DNA from: Microvirga lotononidis
Lineage (GTDB): Bacteria; Pseudomonadota; Alphaproteobacteria; Rhizobiales; Beijerinckiaceae
Assembly: GCF_034627025.1 (NCBI RefSeq)
Contig: NZ_CP141050.1
Location: 935,001 to 999,000, forward strand
Direction: 5' to 3'
DNA length: 64,000 nt
Positions within the stretch are counted from its first letter, which is position 1. The number at the start of each line of letters is the position of its first letter. Both the position numbers and the translations under genes were made by a program. Below are positions 9,317-17,700 of this stretch, in pieces. The notes below the pieces were generated by a model, which saw only the letters and a list, made by a program, of their open reading frames with translations, was not told the DNA's origin and searched no databases.

Positions 9317-9730
9317 ATGGCAGAGGATGAAGTAGAGGCGGTTGCGGCCGAGCTTGCAAGAGCAGGCGGCCTGTCCTGGCATGCGGGGAACGAGCAGGGG
9401 CCTCTGAAACTCGTCATGAGCCGGTATCGCGACCGAGCCCGTCTCGCCATTGCTGCGCTCGAACGCGTTCGGGCGGCCAAGCAAAACATCGCTCCTGCAC
9501 CAGATGCCGGTGAGCCGCTCGATACAGGCGCAATCGTCATCTCTGAAGACTCTTTGTCCGATCGTCTCGCCGCTGGCAGTCTCGTCCTGTACCGACCTCC
9601 AGGCGACCGGAGAACCTACCCGTGCCGGGTTGAGAGCGTGGAAGGAGGCCGCGCTTACCTCGTTCCCGCACTCCCGACCTGTACCGGCTGGGTGGAACTC
9701 GACACTGTCTCATACCCAGCAATCCAGTAA
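9317..9730 (+). CDS. Hypothetical protein, 137 residues
   Basis: Not recognised. The first 50 residues (starting MAEDEVEAVAAELARA, with RYRDRARLAIAALERV) resemble the N-terminus of the PAS protein at 21766-22368 (MHEDEVEAVARALYDTL). That suggests a shared N-terminal helical module on different C-terminal parts. The C-terminal half looks like a small beta-rich domain (LVLYRPPGDRRTYPCRVESV). No signal peptide. A DUF6894 gene follows 40 bases downstream. Confidence 0.6.
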   Translation: MAEDEVEAVAAELARAGGLSWHAGNEQGPLKLVMSRYRDRARLAIAALERVRAAKQNIAPAPDAGEPLDTGAIVISEDSLSDRLAAGSLVLYRPPGDRRTYPCRVESVEGGRAYLVPALPTCTGWVELDTVSYPAIQ

Positions 9731-9770
9731 GGCGGGCCAACACGTGGCAACCACCATCAAAGGCAAGCCA

Positions 9771-10079
9771 ATGTCGATTGAAGAGCTCGGCGCCGGCATC
9801 CCGTCAGCGTGTTCCTGGCACCAGGCCTCGCCGGCTCAGTCAGTTCCAGCCCGCTACTACTTCAACCTGACGGACGGCCATGACCGGATTCCTGATGAAG
9901 AAGGCATCGTGGCGTCCAGCATCCAGGCGGCGGTGGTCTCGGCCCTGGAAGCCGTCGAGGAGCTTCGTGCCCAGACGCCGACAAGTTCCGATGAGTGGCG
10001 GGGCTGGCGCCTCGAGATTGTTGACAGCTCCGGCCGAGCCGTCCAGGTGATCCCGCTGGACGCACTCTCGGCTCATTGA
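9771..10079 (+). CDS. DUF6894 family small protein
   Basis: The core ARYYFNLTDGHDRIPDEEGI and the later GWRLEIVDSSGR match the DUF6894 pattern (aromatic-rich first strand, PDEEG turn, then a strand near the C-terminus). The function of this family is not established. This copy has an N-terminal extension of about 25 residues. ATG 9771 is preceded by AAAGG; a GTG at 9744 after AAGGCGGG is an alternative. It is one of five relatives in the window. Confidence 0.75.
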   Translation: MSIEELGAGIPSACSWHQASPAQSVPARYYFNLTDGHDRIPDEEGIVASSIQAAVVSALEAVEELRAQTPTSSDEWRGWRLEIVDSSGRAVQVIPLDALSAH

Positions 10080-10153
10080 TCAAATCTGAGACGAACTGCC
10101 GTAGTGGCTATGCTCAGATATCGAACATCAATGAGCCTCTGGCCTTTGGGCTC

Positions 10154-10576
10154 TCACTGCCCATAAGTTCTCCTGAACTCTGCCGTGAGTGTTCGCTCGA
10201 GCTCCCATGTCAGGGGTGCAGGGTTGGCGCGGTTCCAGGCGCGCTGATGGCGCTGAATGAAGCGCTTCCTGCTGCGCTTGACCTCGCTTGGAAGGTGAGC
10301 CGCCAGAGGCACGAAGCTGCGACGCAGTTGAAGCTCCGTCCTCTTCCTGGACGGGAGAGCAGCCTCCGCCGCTTGCGCCGCCGCGATGTCGCCCGGCGTT
10401 GGATCCGGATAGCGAGACAGTGCATCCTCCTCAATCTGGAGGAAGGCTTGGTGCTGTGCTGCATAGTAGTCTTTCAAGCCTGGGGCATGTTCGAGCAGGT
10501 AGGTCTCGCACGCCTCGTCCCAGTCTTCCTGCCTGTGACTCGTCAGCGGAGCCTGATTGCCCGGATTGTTCGTCAT
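10154..10576 (-). CDS. Hypothetical protein, 140 residues
   Basis: Not recognised. Charged, helix-rich, soluble. It has an N-terminal SHRQEDWDEACETYLLEHAP, a central PDPTPGDIAAAQAAEAALP and a basic C-terminus. Convergent with the DUF6894 gene. Composition is consistent with a real gene. Confidence 0.55.
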   Translation of the reverse strand: MTNNPGNQAPLTSHRQEDWDEACETYLLEHAPGLKDYYAAQHQAFLQIEEDALSRYPDPTPGDIAAAQAAEAALPSRKRTELQLRRSFVPLAAHLPSEVKRSRKRFIQRHQRAWNRANPAPLTWELERTLTAEFRRTYGQ

Positions 10577-10687
10577 GGAGAAATGGCCTTTCCGACTTGG
10601 ATCTAATCAGGAGGAGACAAACTGCGGCGGGATGGGACAGCGCTCCATCGCCAAAGCGCGTGAGAGGTCCACTCGCATCGCCGCGGC

Positions 10688-10939
10688 TCAGTGCCGACGA
10701 GCCTGCACAAAGTAGGCTGGAACGGTGGTCTCCCCGAGAGCTTTGCACGCCTCCAAACGATGCAGTCCCTCGACGAGGACAAACCGCTGCCCGTAAGGCC
10801 GCACGAGAATGGGGGTCTCCTGCCCCTTTTCCATCATGCTCTCGGCCAAAGCCTCAACCTTCTGCAGGTCCAGGGTTTGGCGGCGCTTCACAGGCACATA
10901 GACATCGTGGATCGAAAGGGTCTGCTTCTTCAATACCAT
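10688..10939 (-). CDS. ParB/Srx-fold nuclease-domain protein, short
   Basis: 83 residues that make up little more than a ParB N-terminal (ParB/Srx) domain: an IHDVYVPVKRRQTLD strand, VEALAESMMEKGQETPILVR, then LVEGLHRLEACKALGE. The GLHRLEA segment corresponds to the GEHRxxA nucleotide-binding box of ParB. There is no DNA-binding half and no parA partner, so plasmid or chromosome segregation is unlikely. Small stand-alone domains of this fold can bind or hydrolyse nucleotides. Family assignment fairly sure, role unknown. Confidence 0.75.
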   Translation of the reverse strand: MVLKKQTLSIHDVYVPVKRRQTLDLQKVEALAESMMEKGQETPILVRPYGQRFVLVEGLHRLEACKALGETTVPAYFVQARRH

Positions 10940-11275
10940 CCCGACTGCTCCTGTATTGGGTTCATGCCTGATGGAAGCTTAGGCGCGGTGAGCCAGCTTG
11001 CCTAGCGACACACATCTCCAGGATCGTTCATGTTCATCTCACAGCCATGGGAAGGCAACGGTAATGAAGACTGCTGATCAGCACAGGTTTAGACAGATTC
11101 CATGCATCAGCTGTAACAAATACCGAATGTCCACCCCAATCCTAATAAAACGGCCGGTACAAGGGTGTTGGGGAAAGACGTGCCCCGGGGCACCGCCCAT
11201 GCTCATCGTCGAAGATGTCGGAGCGTCTACGAAACTTGCTCAAGGCTGTTTTGGGAAACTGAGGCTGTCGAAAGG
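10940..11275. other. Intergenic stretch, possible receiver relic
   Basis: No gene with a credible start. Around 11200 the plus strand reads MLIVEDVGAS, which looks like the first strand of a response-regulator receiver, but the frame then loses all similarity. It may be a gene relic. Confidence 0.25.
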
Positions 11276-11458
11276 TTATCGCCGCTTCTTAAGCGCTTTT
11301 CTTTCCTCTCGTTCCGAAATGCGTCGGGAGAGTGCGGAAGGGTCATATCCAAAGCGCTTCTGAAACCCCTCCAACGTCTGCTCTCTGGCGAGGATTTGCC
11401 GCAGCTCTTCGAGAGCAGGGTGCAGGGAATGGTTGGCGTCGGGCTTCGTCTTGCTCAT
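11276..11458 (-). CDS. Hypothetical protein, 60 residues
   Basis: ATG 11458 has AAAGG eight bases upstream and was preferred to the longer frame from 11533. Small, basic, helix-rich (HPALEELRQILAREQTLEGF, then RFGYDPSALSRRISEREER). No family recognised. Confidence 0.5.
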   Translation of the reverse strand: MSKTKPDANHSLHPALEELRQILAREQTLEGFQKRFGYDPSALSRRISEREERKALKKRR

Positions 11459-11827
11459 GCGCGATGCCTTTTGCTGGAAGCGCAAGATCTCTTGCGAAGA
11501 TAAGGCGGACCGGCTCGTCACGACGCCAAGCAACTTCCCTCTAAAATCCTAACAAATTCTTTATCTTCTTTGTTGTCGCTCACTATCACCATGAAGTGGA
11601 GGACGGGTCTTTATGAGCATGAGACTGTCCACGAGAGCCGAGCGCAATCCCTATTTAATGTAAGTTGCAACCGATGCCGTACTAGGATCCTCACACAGGA
11701 GGATCTCACGCGTGCAAGGCTGCATGAGGTGCTGGTTCAGTTGTGCCTCATTTTTTGACAGCCAATCAGTTTTGCACCTTCTCCGCGCGGTTGGACGTAG
11801 AACCGGCTACGGTCGCCGGGATGTTAT
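11459..11827. other. Intergenic stretch with nothing recognisable
   Basis: Relatively AT-rich in 11545-11690. Short frames on both strands lack start signals. No hairpin with a T tract noticed. Confidence 0.3.
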
Positions 11828-12430
11828 CTACCGCACTGGCGTCTGCGCAGACTTCACGAGCTGGCGCAAGGCCGCTGTATCTGGTTCACTGACGACAATC
11901 AGCTCTTTGCCGCGGGGCTTCTCAGCTGGCTTTCGGGCAACCGATGGCGAAATACCGACGGCGGCAACCTGCGGATTGCGAGGCTGCTTCTCTAGCGGCT
12001 TTGCTGAGACTGCATTGTCCTTGTGGATCGCGCTGGTTTTCTCGCCGATGGCATCTGTCCGGGATACGTCACGGGTGGCGTCATTGGGTTGGAGGTTTAC
12101 ACCTTTGGCATCAGGCCTGACGGGGGGATACTCCCCCCGAGCCTGCTCGTGAGACTGAGACAGCTGGTTGATCTCGCGCCGAGCTGCGGCAAGATCTGCG
12201 CGGAGCTGGGTCATCTCGGAGAGTGACACGCGAGTCTTCGTCTGCTCGGCAACAAGCTCGGTTTGCGTGGCCCGCAGGCTTGTGACCTGATCACGAAACT
12301 GGTGTTCGACCGTAGCCGACGTGTGCCTCACGATGGCAAACGAGGTCCATCCTGCGGCGGCTGACAAGCTGAGCGCCAGGATTAGACCGCGGTGTGCGTT
12401 CAACAGACGTGGCGCAGACTCTTGGAACAT
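11828..12430 (-). CDS. Single-pass membrane protein with coiled coil
   Basis: Not recognised. From ATG 12430 (MFQESAPRLL) there is one membrane segment near residues 15-30 (GLILALSLSAAAGWTSFAIV), then a predicted coiled coil of about 60 residues (VTSLRATQTELVAEQTKTRV through ADLAAARREINQLSQS). A low-complexity Pro/Lys-rich C-terminal tail follows. Topology suggests a short cytoplasmic N-terminus and an extracytoplasmic coiled coil. Possibly an envelope spacer or a partner of a membrane complex; no specific role can be claimed. Confidence 0.65.
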   Translation of the reverse strand: MFQESAPRLLNAHRGLILALSLSAAAGWTSFAIVRHTSATVEHQFRDQVTSLRATQTELVAEQTKTRVSLSEMTQLRADLAAARREINQLSQSHEQARGEYPPVRPDAKGVNLQPNDATRDVSRTDAIGEKTSAIHKDNAVSAKPLEKQPRNPQVAAVGISPSVARKPAEKPRGKELIVVSEPDTAALRQLVKSAQTPVR

Positions 12431-12722
12431 GGGCGCCTCCCGCATACGGAAGATGACTGAAATTCAGCGCCGCTCATTCGGGCCCACGGTTGCGGCGACA
12501 AAGAGGCTGAAATGGATTACCTCGGCCGCCAGCCACCAGCATGCAGGTGTTTTTGTTGTCTTGGTGAAGACGGTCTTAAAATGGAGAGCTGATGAATAGC
12601 CAGTTCTGGGCGATCCCTGATTGCCCAGCATGGTAGCGCAGAGCACCATCCTACTCTGGCGCTTTGGCTGAGAGCTCGACCCTCTCAGCCGGAGTGCCTT
12701 CATCCAATCTGTTTATGCAGGC

Positions 12723-13130
12723 TCAAGCTGCTCGAGCGATCTCAGGGGAGTTCACCAGACGCGAGGTTTCATCACTGCCCAGGCTTGTCAGTGCCTCAAG
12801 AACCCGCATCGGAGCTATCGCTGGAATCACCAGCGCATCGATGGAGGGGCATTCAGCCTCCGCGATCGCCTCGGACAGGAGGATCACCGGCCGGTCTGGG
12901 CGGTGCCGATGAAACTCATCGGCCAGGAGCCATCCATCGACAAGCCCGGGAAGGCTTATTTTCGTTACAAGCCAGTCGATTTGAGCGCGCTGCTGACAAA
13001 GTGATAGGAGGCCCACGTTTCCAGTCGGAGCAGCGAGGACCTGGCAGCCGCCAGTCCGGAGAATCCCCTCCAGCAACTCGCGTGTGATCGGGTCATTGTC
13101 GACGACAAGAACGGTAGCTGAGGCTAGCAT
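12723..13130 (-). CDS. Degenerate single-domain response regulator
   Basis: 135 residues with the receiver fold: ATVLVVDNDPITRELLEGIL at the N-terminus and WLLADEFHRHRPDRPVILLS later. The phosphoacceptor position, where relatives read LVTDIRLPG, reads LVTKISLPG, so Asp is Lys. The lysine near the C-terminus is also lost (VIPAIAP where KPF is usual). It cannot be phosphorylated in the normal way and is presumably a pseudo-receiver that binds a partner, or decaying. There is no output domain and no kinase next to it. Start ATG 13130. Confidence 0.75.
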   Translation of the reverse strand: MLASATVLVVDNDPITRELLEGILRTGGCQVLAAPTGNVGLLSLCQQRAQIDWLVTKISLPGLVDGWLLADEFHRHRPDRPVILLSEAIAEAECPSIDALVIPAIAPMRVLEALTSLGSDETSRLVNSPEIARAA

Positions 13131-13405
13131 CGTTGGAGCATCGCGTATTGTTTGGGAGACCTGCCGATATTCTGCCGGCTTGGTTGATGCTTCCTTAAAT
13201 TATCATGGCGAACGGGTGGGTGCGCCAAGCTGCCACGCCTGATCCTCGACGGTCCGACCGATCCCAGGCAGGACACCGATCAATGGCATTGTACAAACTA
13301 ACCCTTTGATCGTTCGACGGTCGATCTACGCTGGTGTCGACTGAGACATCCAAACGAGCAGCAAGTGCACGCTGAGGCAGACCTGAGATATGGTCCCATC
13401 GACGC

Positions 13406-13612
13406 CTAGCCTTCCGGCTGCTCCCGGCGTGTGAGCCGTTCAACAAGTTCTGCCAGCCGGGCTGGGAGATCGGTCTCAACCGGTCCATAGGTCAGCCGCA
13501 GCCGCTCCCCAAGCTGCTGAAGGTCATTAGAGGCCAGCGATTGATCGAACGTGGAGTGAGGTGGGATTGAAAACGTGACTTCCGGAGCATCGATCGGGAG
13601 CAGGGCTTGCAT
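13406..13612 (-). CDS. NepR-like anti-sigma factor paralogue
   Basis: From ATG 13612 (MQALLPIDAPEV), 68 residues. The C-terminal 40 residues (NDLQQLGERLRLTYGPVETD, then LPARLAELVERLTRRE) match the NepR core: a first helix LGxxLRxxY, a proline turn and a second helix RLxxLxxxL. NepR binds and sequesters the general-stress sigma factor EcfG until phosphorylated PhyR removes it. No ecfG or phyR lies next to it. The longer frame up to 13906 has no sensible N-terminus. Confidence 0.6.
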   Translation of the reverse strand: MQALLPIDAPEVTFSIPPHSTFDQSLASNDLQQLGERLRLTYGPVETDLPARLAELVERLTRREQPEG

Positions 13613-13999
13613 TGAGACACTCTCGTTGGTGGCAGGACTGTGCCGCTGAATGCCCCTATGTGCTTGCCCTCGTTCAGGGTCCCTTGCTGGCAGAGCAGCG
13701 GCATAATGTGGCAAATGTACGGACAGAAGGCCCTGAGTGTCTTGGCCCCAACCCCTCGCCTGTTCTACGTGAGAGGTAGAATTCCCTATTCGACAGGTTT
13801 CAAGCAGGGTCTCTTGGGTCAACGCCGGCAAACACCGAGGATGGCGACTGGGAGGCTGCCCCCCGATCAAGGATGTGCGCTGGGACGCCACCAACGTGAA
13901 GGGCAAAGGCTTGATCGTGTTCGCGGCGTGCTCGCATGCGGGAACTCAATGTGACTGTGTTGCATGGAACTGCTGGTGAACGTACTGAGCCTACGCCGT
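13613..13999. other. Intergenic stretch upstream of an IS5-type element
   Basis: Frames on both strands lack ribosome binding sites and family features. No repeat seen apart from the IS end that starts near 14000. Confidence 0.3.
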
Positions 14000-15000
14000 G
14001 GCTTTGGCTAAACGATGCGGACGGACTTCGGGCGTCCAAGCTCAAGCATGCGGTTGAGGGCATGAATGGCGATGGCGATTTCTGTCGTACGACGCCGGTC
14101 GGTCCGCGAGCGCAGGGCGTCCCCGATCACTCGTTTGAACCGGCCGATGGCGCTCTCCACCAAGGCTCGTTGATTATACCCGGATGCCTTCTGCCAGCCC
14201 ATGCGGCCATGCTCGGCGATGCTTTGGAGATGCCGGTCGCGTTGGGTCGGAGTGGTCTTCCCATCGTCGCTCGGCACTGCCGTTGATCGTGGAGGAACGA
14301 TCACATCAGCCTCAGGATGGTGCTTGCCAATGATGCCGTAGATGCCAGTTTGATCGTAGGCTCCATCCGCGATGAAGGAGGCGAGTGGAGCTGCAACCTG
14401 GTCGAGCAAAGGCTCGACCTGGGAGCCATCGTCGACATCGCTCGCAGTCAGCACCGATGCAAGGATCTGCCCGGTCTCCGCATTGACCCCGATGTGCAGT
14501 TTGCGCCAGGTGCGGCGTCTTCGGGTGCCGTGCTTCTCAATCAGCCATTCGCCAGGCCCGCACAGCCGTAGGCCGGTGCTGTCGACCAGCAGGTGAACGG
14601 GTCCTCTGGAGCGTGAACATGGCTTTGGGACCTCCAGGGTCTCGGCCCGCCGGCTCAAGGTCGAGTGATCCGGCACCGCCAGATCCAGCCCCAGGAGGTG
14701 GAGGATTGAGCCAATCAGACCCTCCGTCTGACGCAGCGCCAAACGGAACACCGCTCGGAGCGTGAGCGCCGTTCTGATCGCCAGGGCTGAGTAATGCGGC
14801 TGTCCGCCTCGTGTTCTGCGCGGCTCAGCCCGCCAGGCGGCAATCGCTTCCTCTGTGAACCAGATCGTGAGGCTTCCGCGCTGGCGCAGACTGGCGTCGT
14901 ACTCGGCCCAATTCGTCACCCGGTACTGCCGCTTCGGAATGCGGTGGCGGCGAGCGGCATTAGCTTTGAATGGCACGGGAGAAATCTTTGGTCAGAGGCC
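14000..15000 (-). mobile_element. IS5-family insertion sequence
   Basis: The transposase gene is bracketed by imperfect ends: GGCTTTGGCTAAACGAT at 14000 and, on the other strand, GGCCTCTGACCAAAGAT ending at 15000 (10 of 17 positions equal). The transposase stop is 8 bases inside the left end, as in IS903-like IS5 elements. No target duplication is evident, so the boundaries are approximate. Confidence 0.6.
14008..14976 (-). CDS. IS5-family transposase (IS903-like group)
   Basis: 322 residues with an intact frame. The N-terminus RQYRVTNWAEYDASLRQRGS and the block LVDSTGLRL are typical of this group. The DDE residues appear in LLVDSTGL, ASFIADGAYDQTGIY and in the C-terminal YNQRALVESAIGRFKRVIG. 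It cuts and pastes its own element. Appears complete and potentially active. Confidence 0.9.
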   Translation of the reverse strand: MPFKANAARRHRIPKRQYRVTNWAEYDASLRQRGSLTIWFTEEAIAAWRAEPRRTRGGQPHYSALAIRTALTLRAVFRLALRQTEGLIGSILHLLGLDLAVPDHSTLSRRAETLEVPKPCSRSRGPVHLLVDSTGLRLCGPGEWLIEKHGTRRRRTWRKLHIGVNAETGQILASVLTASDVDDGSQVEPLLDQVAAPLASFIADGAYDQTGIYGIIGKHHPEADVIVPPRSTAVPSDDGKTTPTQRDRHLQSIAEHGRMGWQKASGYNQRALVESAIGRFKRVIGDALRSRTDRRRTTEIAIAIHALNRMLELGRPKSVRIV

Positions 15001-15410
15001 GGATAGGCCTCTACGCCTCCCAGCTGCAGTTACCAACTCGCTCATCCATGCAACAAGGCGTCCCCCGCTCCGCGGCGGCGATGAGTTGCTGGTTGCGCGG
15101 CGAAGGGGAACTGGACGAACCAAGACCCGACAGTGTGCTCATCAGCAGGGCTCCCAACACCATGACGGGGAACGACAGGCTCATCGCCGGGGGATGTCAC
15201 ATTAACCGAGTATAGCCATTTTGCTGGTCGACAAGGTCTCATTCTGCACAGCCCAAGTCATTGATTTTCCTCACCGCGGGATTTTTCGTTGACGAGTACA
15301 GGGCAGTATTCGCCGTTAATGTGATGGAGTGGACGCTCCCTGCTCACCGGCATCAAAGTGCCAAAGGGTGGTCGTGGTGAAGATCGCCACAAGGAGAGGG
15401 AGCGTCCGCC

Positions 15411-16442
15411 ATGCAGATTACCACAGTTGGTCTGGATCTGGCCAAGCACATCTTCCAGGTGCACGCCGTTGATGCGACTGGCCAAGTCGTCGTCCGCAAG
15501 CGGCTGCGCCGAGGGGAGGTGCTGCCGTTCTTTGCTGGTCTGAGCCCGTGCCTGATCGGTATGGAGGCGTGCGCGACCGCCCACCACTGGGCCCGTGAGT
15601 TGATCAAGCTGGGCCATATGGTCAAGCTGATGCCGCCGGCTTACGTCAAAGCCTATGTCAAACGCGGCAAGACCGATGCAGCCGATGCGGAAGCGATCTG
15701 CGAGGCCGTGGCCCGTCCGAGCATGCGCTTCGTGCCGGTCAAATCGGCCGAGCAGCAGAGCGTGCTCATGCTCCATCGCGTGCGGGCTCTGCTGATCCGC
15801 CAGCGCACGATGCTGGTCAATGCTCTGCGCGGACACCTGGCCGAGTTCGGCATCATCGTCGCGCAGGGGATCAGCCGCATCCGCGAGTTGATCGCAATCC
15901 TCACAGACGAGAGTGCCGATGCCGTGCTGCCGCCGCTGGCCCGCCGGGCTCTGGCGCCTCTTGTTGATCAACTGCTCGATCTGCAGCCGCGGATCCGGGC
16001 GCTTGAGGCCGAACTCCTGGCTTGGCATCGGCAGAGCCAGGAGAGCCGCAGGCTGGAAACGATCCCAGGTGTCGGCTTCATCACCGCCACAGCAATCGCA
16101 GCGACTGTGACAGATCCCTCGCAGTTCCGCTCCGGCCGGGAGTTTGCCGCTTGGCTGGGACTGACCCCACGGCCGAATTCGTCTGGCGGCAAGGAGCGGT
16201 TGGGGCGGATCTCGAAGATGGGCGATGGCTACTTGCGAACGCTGCTGGTGGTCGGCGCCACGGCGGTGATCCGTTATGCTCACAAAAAGACTGCGGCAGG
16301 CAGTGCCTGGATCGCAGAGCTGCTCGCGAGGAAACCAGCTCGGCTGGTCTCGGTGGCTCTGGCTAACAAGACAGCCCGGATCGCCTGGGCGCTTTTGGCC
16401 AGAGGAGAGGTTTACCAAGCTCCGGCACCAGCTGCTGTCTGA
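15411..16442 (+). CDS. IS110-family transposase (DEDD recombinase)
   Basis: 343 residues, intact. N-terminal RuvC-like DEDD catalytic residues are visible in TTVGLDLAKHIFQVH (D), IGMEACATAHHWA (E) and KTDAADAEAI (two D). The C-terminal transposase_20 domain has ETIPGVGFITATAIAATV and WLGLTPRPNSSGGKERLG with a serine expected to be the nucleophile. These enzymes use an RNA made from the element to choose donor and target sites. Start ATG 15411 follows AAGGAGAGGGAG. Confidence 0.95.
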   Translation: MQITTVGLDLAKHIFQVHAVDATGQVVVRKRLRRGEVLPFFAGLSPCLIGMEACATAHHWARELIKLGHMVKLMPPAYVKAYVKRGKTDAADAEAICEAVARPSMRFVPVKSAEQQSVLMLHRVRALLIRQRTMLVNALRGHLAEFGIIVAQGISRIRELIAILTDESADAVLPPLARRALAPLVDQLLDLQPRIRALEAELLAWHRQSQESRRLETIPGVGFITATAIAATVTDPSQFRSGREFAAWLGLTPRPNSSGGKERLGRISKMGDGYLRTLLVVGATAVIRYAHKKTAAGSAWIAELLARKPARLVSVALANKTARIAWALLARGEVYQAPAPAAV

Positions 16443-16700
16443 GCACCACCGCTGGTTAGGGTTCTTAGTTCGGGAAGGGTGATGAATGACGTGATGCAAA
16501 CCGGTCGAGCCGGGATCAGGAAAACCCGCGACGTTGTCAGAGCCTCGAGCTCGATAATGTGATTGGGACCTGATTGGCGGACTTTCATCAGGGCCAGTGG
16601 TCAAATGAACCGCACCAACAGGTCGTACATATGACCGCACCCGACCATTTTGCAGACACGTTCAACAAAACCCTTGCCGGCAGGGAGCGTCCACATATGA
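16443..16700 (+). ncRNA. Candidate seekRNA/bridge RNA region of the IS1111-type element
   Basis: The 258 bases between the transposase stop and the right end encode no protein. In the IS1111 subgroup this is where the guide RNA is made. It contains TAATGTGA (16554-16561), identical to the last 8 bases of the left target flank, and ACATATGAC (16627-16635), identical to the sequence across the right IS junction. Both are what target and donor guides would look like. The match is short and the RNA is inferred. Confidence 0.5.
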
Positions 16701-16737
16701 CATCCCCGTGTTCAACAATGTCGATGTTTAGGAGGTG

Positions 16738-17700
16738 CTACTTCTGGCCGGGTTTCTCCCCCGTTCGATTCAGCTCATCGAACTCTGCGAACTCGCCGTG
16801 GCGCTTCCGCCGCTCCTCAAGCAGGGCGCCATTCCGGCAGCCGGTTACCTCACCCTCTCTCCGGGAATAGGCTTGGTATCGACGCTCCATTTCAGGCGTT
16901 ACGCGCCGTGACATGTCGGCGACGTAGGCTCTGAACTCGTCATCGAGCTGGGAGTACGGCATGTCCTTAAGCGCCATGTAGAGTGTTAGGCTGGACATCG
17001 CCTTCTGCTCTTTTTCGGGGATCTCCCCGCATTTGGCCTTCAACCACTCGGCCATTGCCGGGATAAAGCCATTGAGATCGCGGTCGGCCTCGTCCTTCGA
17101 CAAGATCTCCATCTCGGACGAAGAAACGCGCAGCATCCGGTCCAAGTACCTGTCGCCGATGCCCATTTCGAGGAGGTACGCCTTGATTCTCTCAATGACA
17201 GCTCCGTACCTCCTGTTGGCCGCCTCCAGGGGCAGGTTCGCAAAAAATGCCTCATCGTACCGGGGACGATGAAGCCCGAGGACGTTGCCCCCACGCATCA
17301 CGCCGCCCGCATAAATCAGGAAGCATGAGCTGAGACAGACGCACTCGGAGGCTTGCTCGGGCGAGCCACCCATCATGCAGACGTTCCCTTCGGGGGATGA
17401 TATGGGAGCGAGCGTACGGAGAAGCTTCGCACGGACTATCCGCCCGATCCTCATGGCCTCATCGACATCGCCGCCTGGCGACCGGAGGGCCACCCCGCTG
17501 ATAGATGGTCCCTCCTTGGCAAGCAGTGCCTCGAATCGCTTGGCGTCTCCAGGGACGATGCGTCCGCTCATTTCCACGCTTCTAGGGGTCGTGCATGGCG
17601 TGCCTTCGCAGGGATTGCCGCCTACCCAGAAGTCGGCGGCAATGGCGCTCCCGCACGTCCAGACCGACAGCAACACCAATGCCAATATTCGCAGTACCAT
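16738..17700 (-). CDS. Exported ClpP/crotonase-fold protein
   Basis: 320 residues with an N-terminal signal peptide (MVLRILALVLLSVWTCGSAIAA). The middle has ISGVALRSPGGDVDEAMRIG and, about 50 residues later, CLSSCFLIYAGGVMRGGNVLGLHRP. This is the arrangement of the periplasmic ClpP-like proteins grouped as COG3904, in which a serine or cysteine after the glycine-rich strand sits where the ClpP nucleophile does. Catalysis is unproven. The C-terminal 150 residues are helical and of unknown role. Conserved cysteine pairs suggest disulfides. Monocistronic; it ends 31 bases from the MITE/IS junction. Confidence 0.75.
   Translation of the reverse strand: MVLRILALVLLSVWTCGSAIAADFWVGGNPCEGTPCTTPRSVEMSGRIVPGDAKRFEALLAKEGPSISGVALRSPGGDVDEAMRIGRIVRAKLLRTLAPISSPEGNVCMMGGSPEQASECVCLSSCFLIYAGGVMRGGNVLGLHRPRYDEAFFANLPLEAANRRYGAVIERIKAYLLEMGIGDRYLDRMLRVSSSEMEILSKDEADRDLNGFIPAMAEWLKAKCGEIPEKEQKAMSSLTLYMALKDMPYSQLDDEFRAYVADMSRRVTPEMERRYQAYSRREGEVTGCRNGALLEERRKRHGEFAEFDELNRTGEKPGQK

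Larger units (their letters stand above)
15325..16700 (+). mobile_element. IS1111/IS110-type insertion sequence
   Basis: Subterminal inverted repeats GGACGCTCCCTGC (15331-15343) and GCAGGGAGCGTCC (16680-16692) sit a few bases inside the ends, as in the IS1111 subgroup. Joining the flanks at GTTAATGTGA and CATCCCC restores the MITE end exactly, with no target duplication. The exact edge can move by one or two bases because the sequence around it repeats. Confidence 0.85.
15190..16707. repeat. MITE-like 142-bp repeat, copy A (split by an IS1111-type element)
   Basis: A 142-bp element occupies 15190-15324 plus 16701-16707; the IS in between splits it 7 bp from its right end. Its ends are perfect 17-bp inverted repeats, GGGGATGTCACATTAAC. 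It matches copy B at 23087-23228 in reverse orientation at about 137 of 142 positions. It encodes no transposase. A tiny 19-codon frame inside copy A is closed by a stop after two codons in copy B, so it is not a conserved gene. Confidence 0.85.

Noticed and set aside
15242..15310. 19-codon frame inside the MITE (MTWAVQNETLSTSKMAILG)
   Set aside because: Copy B has a stop after two codons, so the peptide is not conserved.
15258..16640. 460-codon minus-strand frame
   Set aside because: It is antisense to the intact IS110-type transposase and has no start signal or family features.
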